From NCBI RefSeq assembly GCF_938045465.1, contig NZ_CALIBF010000117.1, positions 1-9,503 on the forward strand: a stretch of 9,503 nucleotides of DNA, given 5' to 3'. Each line of letters starts with the position of its first letter. Position 1 is the first letter of the stretch. The position numbers and the translations under genes are program-made. Of the stretch, positions 1 to 6,480 are shown piece after piece. The notes under the pieces are model-generated. The model saw nothing but the letters and a program-made list of their open reading frames with translations. It was not told the DNA's origin and did not search any database. Source of the stretch: an uncultured Campylobacter sp. Its GTDB lineage: Bacteria > Campylobacterota > Campylobacteria > Campylobacterales > Campylobacteraceae.

Positions 1-123
1 GCGCTTCAAATTTTAGGCGCGGCGCTGATACTCGCAGGCATCCTGCTTAGCGAGCTGGGCGGGATTTTAGGCGCGAAGTTTGCTAAAGACCGAGCTTGCG
101 AAAAAGCAGACCGAGGCGACTAG
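1..123 (+). CDS. C-terminal fragment of an EamA/DMT-family transporter (5' end outside window)
   Basis: An open frame enters at base 1 and runs 40 codons to a TAG at 121-123. Its first part, ALQILGAALILAGILLSELG, is one hydrophobic helix with the wording typical of the last membrane helix of EamA-type drug/metabolite transporters, followed by a short charged tail (KFAKDRACEKADRGD). Such proteins are ten-helix inner-membrane permeases for small metabolites; the substrate cannot be told from the tail. The gene converges with the metal ABC permease and shares 57 bp with its 3' end on the opposite strand (67-123). Only the tail is visible, so the family call rests on one helix. Confidence 0.62.
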   Translation, partial: ALQILGAALILAGILLSELGGILGAKFAKDRACEKADRGD

Positions 124-870
124 GATTATCGAAGCGCCGCTGGTTAGATTGAGCTTAAAGCTCAAAATAAGCCCCGCTGCGCAGAAAAGCGCCGATAGCG
201 CGCAGCTTATCGCCATCATCGAGCCTAAGCTTTTTGAAATTTTTTCGGCGATGAAGGGCGGGATCGTCATCAGCGAGATTACTAAGATTAGCCCTACGAT
301 CTGAATCGATGCGACCACCGCGAGGCTCGCCATTACCACGAGGACGTAGTAAAAGACGCTCGTATTAACTCCTCGCAGCAGGGCGAATTCCTTATCGAAG
401 CTGATCGCTAAAAACTGTCTGTAAAAGCACGCCGTAAGCGCCGCAAATGCCGTGCCGCAAATGCCGATGAAGATTAAATTTTCGTGATTTATCGCTAGGA
501 TGGAGCCGAATAAAAAGCTCATCAGATCGGATTTGTATCCAGGCGTGAGATCGGCGAAGATTATCCCTAGCGCCATTCCAAACGCCCATATCGCGCCGAT
601 TACGGCGTCGAAGCGCTCGGTGTTTCGCAGCGTAACGTAGGCGATGAGCAGCCCCAAAAACAGCGCAAATACGCTAGCTCCCAGCACGGGCGAGATGCCT
701 AAAAATAGTGCGATGCCGATGCCGCCGTATGCGCCGTGCGCGATGCCGCCTGCTATGAAGCTCATGCGATTTATCACGACTAAAGAGCCCACGACGCCGC
801 AGACTATACTGACTAAAAGCCCGCCGATTAGGGCGTTTCGCATGAAATCGTAAGATAAAATTTCAGCCAT
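67..870 (-). CDS. znuB: metal ABC transporter permease, ZnuB/ABC-3 family
   Basis: This 267-residue inner-membrane protein has about eight hydrophobic segments and the usual length for ABC-3 permeases, which form the channel for Zn2+, Mn2+ or Fe2+ import. Family wording is visible at SFIAGGIAHGAYGG (about residues 37-50), DLTPGYKSDLMSFLFGSIL (about 107-125) and IVGLILVISLMTIPP in the last third. The start is clear: ATG at 868-870 is preceded by AAGGAGGG with a 6-7 nt spacer. It overlaps the stop of the upstream ATPase gene by 8 nt (ATGGCTGA), so the two are co-transcribed and probably translationally coupled. No gene for a periplasmic binding protein lies next to it. Zinc is the best guess because Campylobacter znuBC pairs have this layout, but the metal cannot be read from the permease. 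Confidence 0.85.
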   Translation of the reverse strand: MAEILSYDFMRNALIGGLLVSIVCGVVGSLVVINRMSFIAGGIAHGAYGGIGIALFLGISPVLGASVFALFLGLLIAYVTLRNTERFDAVIGAIWAFGMALGIIFADLTPGYKSDLMSFLFGSILAINHENLIFIGICGTAFAALTACFYRQFLAISFDKEFALLRGVNTSVFYYVLVVMASLAVVASIQIVGLILVISLMTIPPFIAEKISKSLGSMMAISCALSALFCAAGLILSFKLNLTSGASIILVASVCFFASSVFSKLRA

Positions 871-1630
871 TTTCGCCCTCCTTGCAGCAGCATTCGTTAA
901 GCGCGAGATCGACAGCGCAGAAGTGCCCGTGCTCGCGTCGCAGATGATCTAAAAATTCCGCCCTGCCCCCGGGATCGATCTCGTGAGTGTGCGCCGAGCC
1001 GTTTGCGACGTAAAGAGCGCGGTTTGCGTAGTTTAGCGCAAGCTGCACGTCGTGGCTGATTAGAATTATGCCGCAGCCGCTCTCATTTAGGGATTTTAAA
1101 AGCTCGTAAATTTGAACCTGCCCCATCGTGTCGATGCTCGCTAGCGGCTCATCAAGAAGTAAAATTTTAGCCTTCGCGCACAGCGCCCGCGCGATGTAAA
1201 CGCGCTGTCTTTGTCCGCCGCTAAGCTCGCTGATGCGGCAGCAGGCTAAGCTCTGCATGCCTACGCGCTCCAAAGCTTGCATGGCTTGCTCGCGCTCGGA
1301 TTTAGAGTAAAAGCCAAAAATTTTCTTATCTATCAGCCCCATTAAAACGACTTCGAGCACGCTTATGGGAAAGCTTTTGTTTATCGCGATGAACTGCGGT
1401 ACGTAGCCCATTTGCGCCCTGGCAAGCGCGGGCGATCTGCCTAAAATTTCGATTGTGCCCGAGCTTGGTCGCAGCAGCCCCAAAAGCAGCTTCAAAAGGG
1501 TGCTTTTGCCGCCGCCGTTGGGCCCAAAAATTGCTAAAAAATCGCGCAGCTCGTAGCTTAAGCTTATATCTTTTAAAATTTCGCGTTTTTCGTAAGCAAA
1601 GTTTAAATTTCTTATCGTCACGTCCGCCAT
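863..1630 (-). CDS. znuC: metal ABC transporter ATP-binding protein, ZnuC family
   Basis: This 255-residue cytoplasmic ATPase powers the permease encoded directly after it. All ABC motifs are present: Walker A GPNGGGKST (36-44), Q-loop Q79, signature LSGGQ (136-140), Walker B ILLLDE (156-161) and switch histidine H193 in LISHD. The frame is open up to an ATG at 1691-1693, but I chose ATG 1628-1630. Homology to ABC ATPases begins there, an AAAGG stretch precedes it, and a TATAAT box (1664-1669) lies inside the longer version. The last 42 residues are unusually rich in possible metal ligands: H214, H216, H229, H234, H236, C238 and C247-C249. ZnuC proteins of related bacteria also have extended tails, so a metal-sensing role here is only inference. 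Confidence 0.87.
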   Translation of the reverse strand: MADVTIRNLNFAYEKREILKDISLSYELRDFLAIFGPNGGGKSTLLKLLLGLLRPSSGTIEILGRSPALARAQMGYVPQFIAINKSFPISVLEVVLMGLIDKKIFGFYSKSEREQAMQALERVGMQSLACCRISELSGGQRQRVYIARALCAKAKILLLDEPLASIDTMGQVQIYELLKSLNESGCGIILISHDVQLALNYANRALYVANGSAHTHEIDPGGRAEFLDHLRREHGHFCAVDLALNECCCKEGENG

Positions 1631-1663
1631 GAACGCCCTTTCGCCTAGATTTTGAAAGCATTT

Positions 1664-1693
1664 ATTATAGCCCAAATTCGGAAAAATTGCCAA
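1664..1693 (-). promoter_or_regulatory. sigma-70 promoter of the znuC-znuB operon
   Basis: On the minus strand a perfect -10 box TATAAT (1664-1669) stands 18 bp from TTGGCA (1688-1693), a 5/6 match to the -35 consensus. Transcription would begin near 1657, about 27 nt before the znuC ATG at 1630. I see no clear palindromic Zur or Fur operator around it. Confidence 0.6.
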
Positions 1694-1697
1694 ATTT

Positions 1698-1706
1698 TGC
1701 TATTAT
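1698..1706 (+). promoter_or_regulatory. possible extended -10 of the methyltransferase operon
   Basis: TGCTATTAT fits an extended -10 (TGn plus TATTAT) about 20 nt before the GTG start of the methyltransferase gene. There is no convincing -35, which is common in Campylobacter promoters. It lies back to back with the znuC promoter in a 96-bp AT-rich spacer, so the two would face away from each other. Confidence 0.33.
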
Positions 1707-1726
1707 TACAAAAAATTTAAAGGCGA

Positions 1727-2638
1727 GTGGTGGAGAAAATCGGCGAAAAATCACATAAAAATAGCTGGGATAAAAAGTCCGAAAGTTACGCCAAATTTAG
1801 CGGCGAGCTAGGGGATTTTGGCAAGCGGGTGTTTGAGATACTGCGCGGCTGGGGCGTGAGCTTTGCGGGTAAAAGCGTGCTCGACGTAGGCGCCGGCACG
1901 GGGGTTTACTCGCTGTATCTCGCGTCGCTGGGCGCCAAGGTCACGGCGATCGATAGCTCGGAGGGGATGCTGCGCGAGCTAAGGCGCAGCGCGGAGGAGT
2001 TTGGCATCAGCTTGCAAAACGTATTAAATTTAAGCTTTGCGGAGTTTTGCGAGCGGCTGAGCCGCGATGGTTTTGCAAATGCGGCGGATGAAAATTTTAA
2101 AATTTATCCACGCTCGCAGAGCGAAATTTCAAACGCGCAAGCTCAAGAAGCCCGGGCTTTAAATTTAAAAGACGCTATGAGCAAAAGCCGCGAGAGCGAA
2201 AATTTTAAAATTCCCGCAGTTTTTGACATCGCGTTTCTTACGATGAGCCCCGCGCTAAAAAGCACGGAGGATTTTGAGGCGTTTTTGGCTTTGGGCGAGC
2301 GCAAAATTTATCTAAACTGGGCGAGCGAGCGCAATTCATCAATGCTAGCGCCGCTGTTCGAGCGTTTCGGCACAGAGCACAAAAGACTTGCTACCGCCGC
2401 CGAAAAGTTCGAGGCGCTGCTTGGCGCGCGCGACATCAAATTTAAAAGCGAAATTTTAACTGAGAAGCGCGAGCAAAAACGCAGTCTGCAAGAAGCGGTG
2501 AAAAACGCCGCGTGGCACCTACATATGGACGGCGCGAAGGCCAGTGAGCGCGAGATCGAGGAGATTTTGAAAAAGCAGGCTAAAGGCGGGATGATAAGCG
2601 ATGAGATCGAAGCGAGTTTTAAGCTGTTTTATATTTAG
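1727..2638 (+). CDS. class I SAM-dependent methyltransferase
   Basis: This is a 303-residue cytoplasmic protein with a Rossmann-type SAM-binding fold. Motif I is VLDVGAGTG (51-59), the acidic end of strand beta-2 is D76 (VTAID), and VFDIAFLTMSP (165-175) is the motif II strand. The acceptor substrate cannot be predicted. The start is a GTG. Two in-frame GTGs are adjacent (1727 and 1730), and the AAGG at 1720-1723 gives better spacing to the second. Between motif I and motif II lies a poorly conserved-looking polar stretch (about 118-163) bounded by two copies of ENFKI, encoded by identical GAAAATTTTAAAATT words 108 bp apart. This looks like an in-frame repeat-borne insert. The gene leads an operon and its end overlaps the next gene by 38 bp. 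Confidence 0.82.
   Translation: MVEKIGEKSHKNSWDKKSESYAKFSGELGDFGKRVFEILRGWGVSFAGKSVLDVGAGTGVYSLYLASLGAKVTAIDSSEGMLRELRRSAEEFGISLQNVLNLSFAEFCERLSRDGFANAADENFKIYPRSQSEISNAQAQEARALNLKDAMSKSRESENFKIPAVFDIAFLTMSPALKSTEDFEAFLALGERKIYLNWASERNSSMLAPLFERFGTEHKRLATAAEKFEALLGARDIKFKSEILTEKREQKRSLQEAVKNAAWHLHMDGAKASEREIEEILKKQAKGGMISDEIEASFKLFYI
2090..2212 (+). repeat. in-frame direct repeat flanking an insert in the methyltransferase gene
   Basis: The 15-bp word GAAAATTTTAAAATT occurs at 2090-2104 and 2198-2212, exactly 108 bp (36 codons) apart, and encodes ENFKI each time. Its core AATTTTAAAATT is a perfect 12-bp palindrome, the same word that is clustered in the intergenic region at 6143-6276. Confidence 0.75.
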
Positions 2639-3473
2639 CCTGGCGCCGCTTTTGGGGCTTTGCGGCAATCTTTTTACGCCGCTTGAGATGCCTAAATATG
2701 ACCCGCAAAAAGCGCAGTTGGGAGCAAAAATTTTTTCGGACGTGAGATTTAGCCGCAAAGGCCGCTCCTGCGAGAGCTGCCATAACTTCTATCTAAACGA
2801 CTCGGGCGCTTCGGTGCGCGACGGACGCGTGCCTACGCTAATAAATTCTTATTATTTTGACCGCTACTTGGGCGATTATAATTTCGCGGGCTTTGAAGCG
2901 CGGATCGCGGCGTCAGTTTTTAGCGAGAATGAACTGGACGCGAGCGAAGATAGAATTTTAGAGCTTATCAGGAAGAATTTAGCCTACAAGCAGGCTTTTA
3001 AAAGTGCTTACGGCGAGGCGAATACGGAAAACTTCATTGATGCGCTGAAGGAATTTTTAAAGTCCAAAACGGCGATAAATTCCAAATTTGACCGATTTTT
3101 GCGCGGCGAGGTTAAGCTAAATGATGCCGAATATAACGGATATGTGCTTTTTGTACGGCTGTGCTCGGTATGTCACAACGGCGTTAGCCTAGGCACCGGC
3201 AGCTTTACTAAAATTCGCCCGAGCGCGGAAGAGGAGGATGCGCCTAAGCATAGGCTCACTTCCGATGGATTTGAGCTGCGCCGCGTGCCTAGCTTGCGCA
3301 ATATCACGCAAACTGCGCCTTACGTAAACGGGCAGACGGATTTGCGTCTTGCGGTGCGGCAGATCGCAAAGGATCTGCTAAAATACGATCTTAACGATGG
3401 GGAGCTTGATGCTTTGATGAGCTTTTTGGCTACACTTAAGGGCGATATGACGGAGGCGCAGGATGAAAGATAA
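2601..3473 (+). CDS. exported di-haem cytochrome, cytochrome c peroxidase/MauG family, atypical
   Basis: This 290-residue protein starts with a signal peptide (basic MRSKR, hydrophobic 6-22, cleavage probably near LCG), so it acts in the periplasm. Two c-type haem sites are present, CESCH (57-61) and CSVCH (188-192). The family phrases LGAKIFSDVRFS, VPTLINS (77-83) and RRVPSLRNITQTAPY (227-241) are also present. It is shorter than usual for the family. No histidine occurs between the two haem motifs and the FWDGR stretch is missing. The usual APYFHDG loop reads APYVNGQ, and the expected Met in the following helix is replaced (AVRQIA). Distal haem ligands therefore differ from classical peroxidases, and peroxidase activity is uncertain. 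The start at 2601 is the only one keeping the signal peptide; it lies inside the methyltransferase gene (38-bp overlap). The 3' end overlaps the next gene by 11 bp. Confidence 0.83.
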   Translation: MRSKRVLSCFIFSLAPLLGLCGNLFTPLEMPKYDPQKAQLGAKIFSDVRFSRKGRSCESCHNFYLNDSGASVRDGRVPTLINSYYFDRYLGDYNFAGFEARIAASVFSENELDASEDRILELIRKNLAYKQAFKSAYGEANTENFIDALKEFLKSKTAINSKFDRFLRGEVKLNDAEYNGYVLFVRLCSVCHNGVSLGTGSFTKIRPSAEEEDAPKHRLTSDGFELRRVPSLRNITQTAPYVNGQTDLRLAVRQIAKDLLKYDLNDGELDALMSFLATLKGDMTEAQDER

Positions 3474-5883
3474 GATAATGTGGGCTTTGATGGTGGGGAT
3501 TATGATATTAGGCATAATCATCGCCGGGAATTATTTCTCGTCGCTAAGAGATGTAGCGAGATTTAGCACGATTTCGCGCGAGCTAGCTTTGATCGATAAC
3601 GCCGATAACCGCTTAAATATATTATTTGATGCAAAGATCGCAAGAAGGGACTTTTCGATTGCAAATGCCGATATGCGCGGCATCTATCAGGTGCTGCAAG
3701 CTCTACAAAAAGACAAAATCATCGATAAAATCGGACTTAGCAGCGATGTGCGCGCGATCGGAAGCGCTTTTGGCGATAAGATTTCACTTTTGGACGAGCT
3801 TGGGGCTTTAAATTCGCAGAATTTAATCCTTTTTCAAAGTCTGCAGCAAAAATTTCTATCCAGTGGCGCAAATGCGCAAAGAGCAAATCTCTACTCTCAA
3901 ATTTTAGGACTTAACTATAAAAATCGCTCCGAGATCTCTGCTTTAAAAAGCGCGTTAGAAAGCGCAGATGCGTCAAGCCCCGACGAAGCTGCGTTTATAG
4001 GAATCGCGCGGCAAATTTTAAGGAATTTCGAGCGTCAAAATATCATCGTAAGCGATAATCTCTCGTTGCTCAACGAGCGTTTCGCAAGCCTGCGCGAGCG
4101 ATTTTCTTACGCTAGCGAGGAATTTTACGGCTCGTTTATGCAAATGACGATGCTTTACACGGCGGTGTTTTTGTCGTTTTTACTGCTTACTTACATCATA
4201 AATTCCAATGCTTTGCGTAGTAAACGCGCCCTCGCGCCCTATCGCGTCCTATGCGAGGAGGCAGGCGAAGCGATAGTTTTGGCAGATCATAGCTTTAAAA
4301 TTTTATACGCCAATAAAAGCGCGCTTAGCTTAAGCGGCTACGAACAAAGCGAGCTGGAAGGAAGCGATCTTGGAGTTTTGATGCCCAAAGATAAAGGGAT
4401 CGAACTTCCTGCGATGGTAAATAAAAGCGCCAAAGACATGCGCCTGCTCCGTAAAAATGGCGAACTAGCCGATGTGAGCCTAAGACTAGCAAATGTCGCG
4501 GCTGCGTCCAAGCCGCCGCTATATGCGCTTTACGCTCATGACATCGGCGAGCGCGAGATTATGAAACTAGCTCTTGCGAGCGCAAAGGAGAGCTTAAACA
4601 ATCAAGTCTATATCGATCATCTTACGGGCCAGGGCAACGAAGCAGCGCTATACGAGCTAATAAACGCCGAAAAAACGGGCGTAGCGATCTACATCACTAT
4701 CGTAAATTTTGCGAATTTACGGCTTTTTTACAAGGCGGAGACGACGAATGAAATTCTGCGCTCCTTTGCGCGCACGCTTGCGATGTGTATCGAATCGCAC
4801 GAGATCAAAGCCAGTATCTTTCGCATCCAATCGGATGAGTTTTGCCTATTTTACGAGGGACTAAATGTCGCGCGCGACGTGGAGATCATAAATAAATACT
4901 TCACCGACAAGGTTTTTAATCTCCATACGACCGAGGGCTTTGCCTCCGCGCCTTTAAATATCACGATGGGTGTAAGCGAGCGTGCAGATGTAGCGGGCGG
5001 CGCAAATAGGGTCTTTCAGGCGGTTATGGCGATGTATGAGGCGCAGAGCAAAAACGAGCACGTGGGCTTTTATTCGCGTCCAAATGCGATTGAGGAAAAA
5101 TATCTTCAAAACCAGATTATGATCAACACCATTCAAAATGCGATCAAGAAAAATCAAGTCTTTGTGCTTGTTCAGCCCATATTTGATATCACCCACCGCG
5201 ATCCTAGTGGTAACACCTACGGCACCGAGGGCGGTGATTATGTCCCGTTAGTATATGAAATTCTAATCCGCCTAATCGACCGCTCGGGCAAGACGCGCTG
5301 CCCGGGTGAGTTTATCGACATCGCAAAGCAAACCTCTCTCTACATCCCGCTAACTCAGGTCGTAATAAACGAAGCCTTTCGCTTGCTAGACCGCTTCGCA
5401 GGGACTTGCTTTAGCATAAATCTTTCATATTTTGACATCGCAAACGAAGGTATCAAGGAACTTTTAGAGCGCAAGCTCGCATCCAGCCCAAACGCTTCAA
5501 ATTTATTTATTGAAATTTTAGAAAGCGAGGAATTTGACGATTACGAGAGCCTGCGCAGCTTCATAGCCGTAGCCAAAAACTACGGCTGCAAGGTCGCGAT
5601 AGACGATTTTGGCAGCGGATACTCCAACTACTATAGAATTTTAACGCTCGACGTGGATTACATAAAGATCGACGGAGCGCTCATCAAAAACATCGCAAAC
5701 GACAAAAACTCGCGCGCTATCGTCGAAACTATCGCTAACTTCGCGCGCAAGCAGGGCTACGAGCTCATCGCCGAATACGTAGAAAACCACGAAATTTCAA
5801 TCATCTTAGAAGAGATGGGGATTAAATATATGCAGGGCTACTTCTACAGCAAGCCGATGGAGCCTTCGAGGATAAAATTCTAA
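3463..5883 (+). CDS. membrane-bound c-di-GMP signalling protein: helical periplasmic sensor, PAS, degenerate GGDEF, EAL
   Basis: This is an 806-residue inner-membrane protein. Helix TM1 (about 6-24) and TM2 (about 229-247) enclose some 200 mostly helical periplasmic residues, a sensor resembling all-alpha ligand-binding (DAHL-like) domains in layout. A PAS domain follows at about 258-365. The GGDEF domain (about 378-538) has QSDEF (456-460) in place of GGDEF, lacks the metal-binding aspartate in VNFANL, and has no RxxD inhibitory site, so cyclase activity is unlikely. The EAL domain (about 543-803) keeps E599-I-L, N653, E684, D714-D715, K735, D737, E774 and Q791, so c-di-GMP hydrolysis is likely. 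A loop of about 15 residues (576-592) is inserted before the EIL motif. GGAGG with a 6-nt spacer precedes the ATG, which lies within the end of the cytochrome gene, so the two are coupled. Confidence 0.9.
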   Translation: MKDKIMWALMVGIMILGIIIAGNYFSSLRDVARFSTISRELALIDNADNRLNILFDAKIARRDFSIANADMRGIYQVLQALQKDKIIDKIGLSSDVRAIGSAFGDKISLLDELGALNSQNLILFQSLQQKFLSSGANAQRANLYSQILGLNYKNRSEISALKSALESADASSPDEAAFIGIARQILRNFERQNIIVSDNLSLLNERFASLRERFSYASEEFYGSFMQMTMLYTAVFLSFLLLTYIINSNALRSKRALAPYRVLCEEAGEAIVLADHSFKILYANKSALSLSGYEQSELEGSDLGVLMPKDKGIELPAMVNKSAKDMRLLRKNGELADVSLRLANVAAASKPPLYALYAHDIGEREIMKLALASAKESLNNQVYIDHLTGQGNEAALYELINAEKTGVAIYITIVNFANLRLFYKAETTNEILRSFARTLAMCIESHEIKASIFRIQSDEFCLFYEGLNVARDVEIINKYFTDKVFNLHTTEGFASAPLNITMGVSERADVAGGANRVFQAVMAMYEAQSKNEHVGFYSRPNAIEEKYLQNQIMINTIQNAIKKNQVFVLVQPIFDITHRDPSGNTYGTEGGDYVPLVYEILIRLIDRSGKTRCPGEFIDIAKQTSLYIPLTQVVINEAFRLLDRFAGTCFSINLSYFDIANEGIKELLERKLASSPNASNLFIEILESEEFDDYESLRSFIAVAKNYGCKVAIDDFGSGYSNYYRILTLDVDYIKIDGALIKNIANDKNSRAIVETIANFARKQGYELIAEYVENHEISIILEEMGIKYMQGYFYSKPMEPSRIKF

Positions 5884-5900
5884 TCTCATCTCGCCGCGAC

Positions 5901-5931
5901 TTTATAGCCCGCCTCTTTAAATTTATAGCCC
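5901..5931. repeat. short direct repeat TTTATAGCCC x2
   Basis: The 10-bp word TTTATAGCCC occurs at 5901-5910 and 5922-5931, 21 bp apart, which keeps a minus-strand reading frame (GYKFKEAGYK). It may be the trace of a former coding segment or a small duplication. Confidence 0.5.
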
Positions 5932-6142
5932 AAAGACCGCTTTCGTAAGGCGAGAAATTCTGATTTAGCAAGATGCTGTTTTAATACGGAATTTATCTTG
6001 ACAAATACTACGCGGTTTTATCGCGAACTTATGGCGCGCCTTGTAGCTAAGATTGCCGTAAAAGCTTACGCATGGCAAATGAAGTGAGAGCTAAATTTAA
6101 AATTTGATAGCAGATTTATGGATGAAATTTTGCGAAGTTCAA

Positions 6143-6276
6143 AATTTTAAAATTCCAAGCCGTAGAATTTTAAAATTTGAAATGCGCGAGCTGCAAATTT
6201 AAGGCTAAATTTTAAAATTCCGTAGCGATAAAATTTTAAATTCCGCGCCTTAAACCCGCCTGCAAATTTTAAAATT
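6143..6276. repeat. cluster of the palindrome AATTTTAAAATT
   Basis: Perfect copies of this self-complementary 12-mer lie at 6143-6154, 6166-6177, 6208-6219 and 6265-6276. Near-copies are AATTTTAAATT at about 6232-6242 and a further variant at about 6094-6104. Several are followed by CC and a nearby CGTAG (AAAATTCCAAGCCGTAG, AAAATTCCGTAGCG). Spacing is irregular (23, 42, 24, 33 bp). The same word is found twice in the methyltransferase gene. Confidence 0.72.
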
Positions 6277-6428
6277 TTATGGCGCAAATTTCGATCTATT
6301 CGTTTTATAACATTTCGCGCGAGCTTTATAAAATAAAAATTTTAACGAGCTTTGCTCTAATTAGCGATAGAGCTTTCAAATGCAGGCGGAATTTTTAAGT
6401 GCAAACTTTCTTGCTTTCAGCGAGAATG

Positions 6429-6480
6429 AGCTTAAATTTTAGGCTTTAGCGCATTAGCTCAAGCAAATTCGCTCTAAGCC
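6429..6480 (-). terminator. weak stem-loop at the end of the CoA-transferase gene
   Basis: On the minus strand, GGCTTAGAGCG (starting at 6480 and containing the TAG stop) can pair with CGCTAAAGCC about 18 nt further on. This gives 5 + 4 bp around a small internal mismatch. What follows is TAAAATTT rather than a clean U-run, so termination here is uncertain. Confidence 0.3.

Larger units (their letters stand above)
5884..6473. other. 590-bp intergenic region between convergent genes, rich in repeats
   Basis: No gene with a start codon and ribosome site is visible on either strand. The stretch holds a tandem-like pair of TTTATAGCCC (5901-5910, 5922-5931), an imperfect hairpin TTGCC-GTAA/TTAC-GGCAA (about 6053-6078), a cluster of AATTTTAAAATT palindromes (6143-6276) and a 9-bp inverted repeat CCGCCTGCA/TGCAGGCGG (6256-6264 and 6381-6389). 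GAGCTTT occurs three times between about 6320 and 6378. The minus strand has a start-less 43-codon open stretch ending at 5886. No strong intrinsic terminator for the EAL gene is seen. Confidence 0.7.

Noticed and set aside
1631..1693. Longer start for the ABC ATPase (21 extra residues from ATG 1691-1693)
   Set aside because: The extension covers the TATAAT box, has no ribosome site and does not resemble the N-terminus of ABC ATPases.
5889..5955. Inverted repeat TCTCGCC/GGCGAGA after the EAL gene as a terminator
   Set aside because: The arms are only 7 bp, the loop is 53 nt and no T-run follows.
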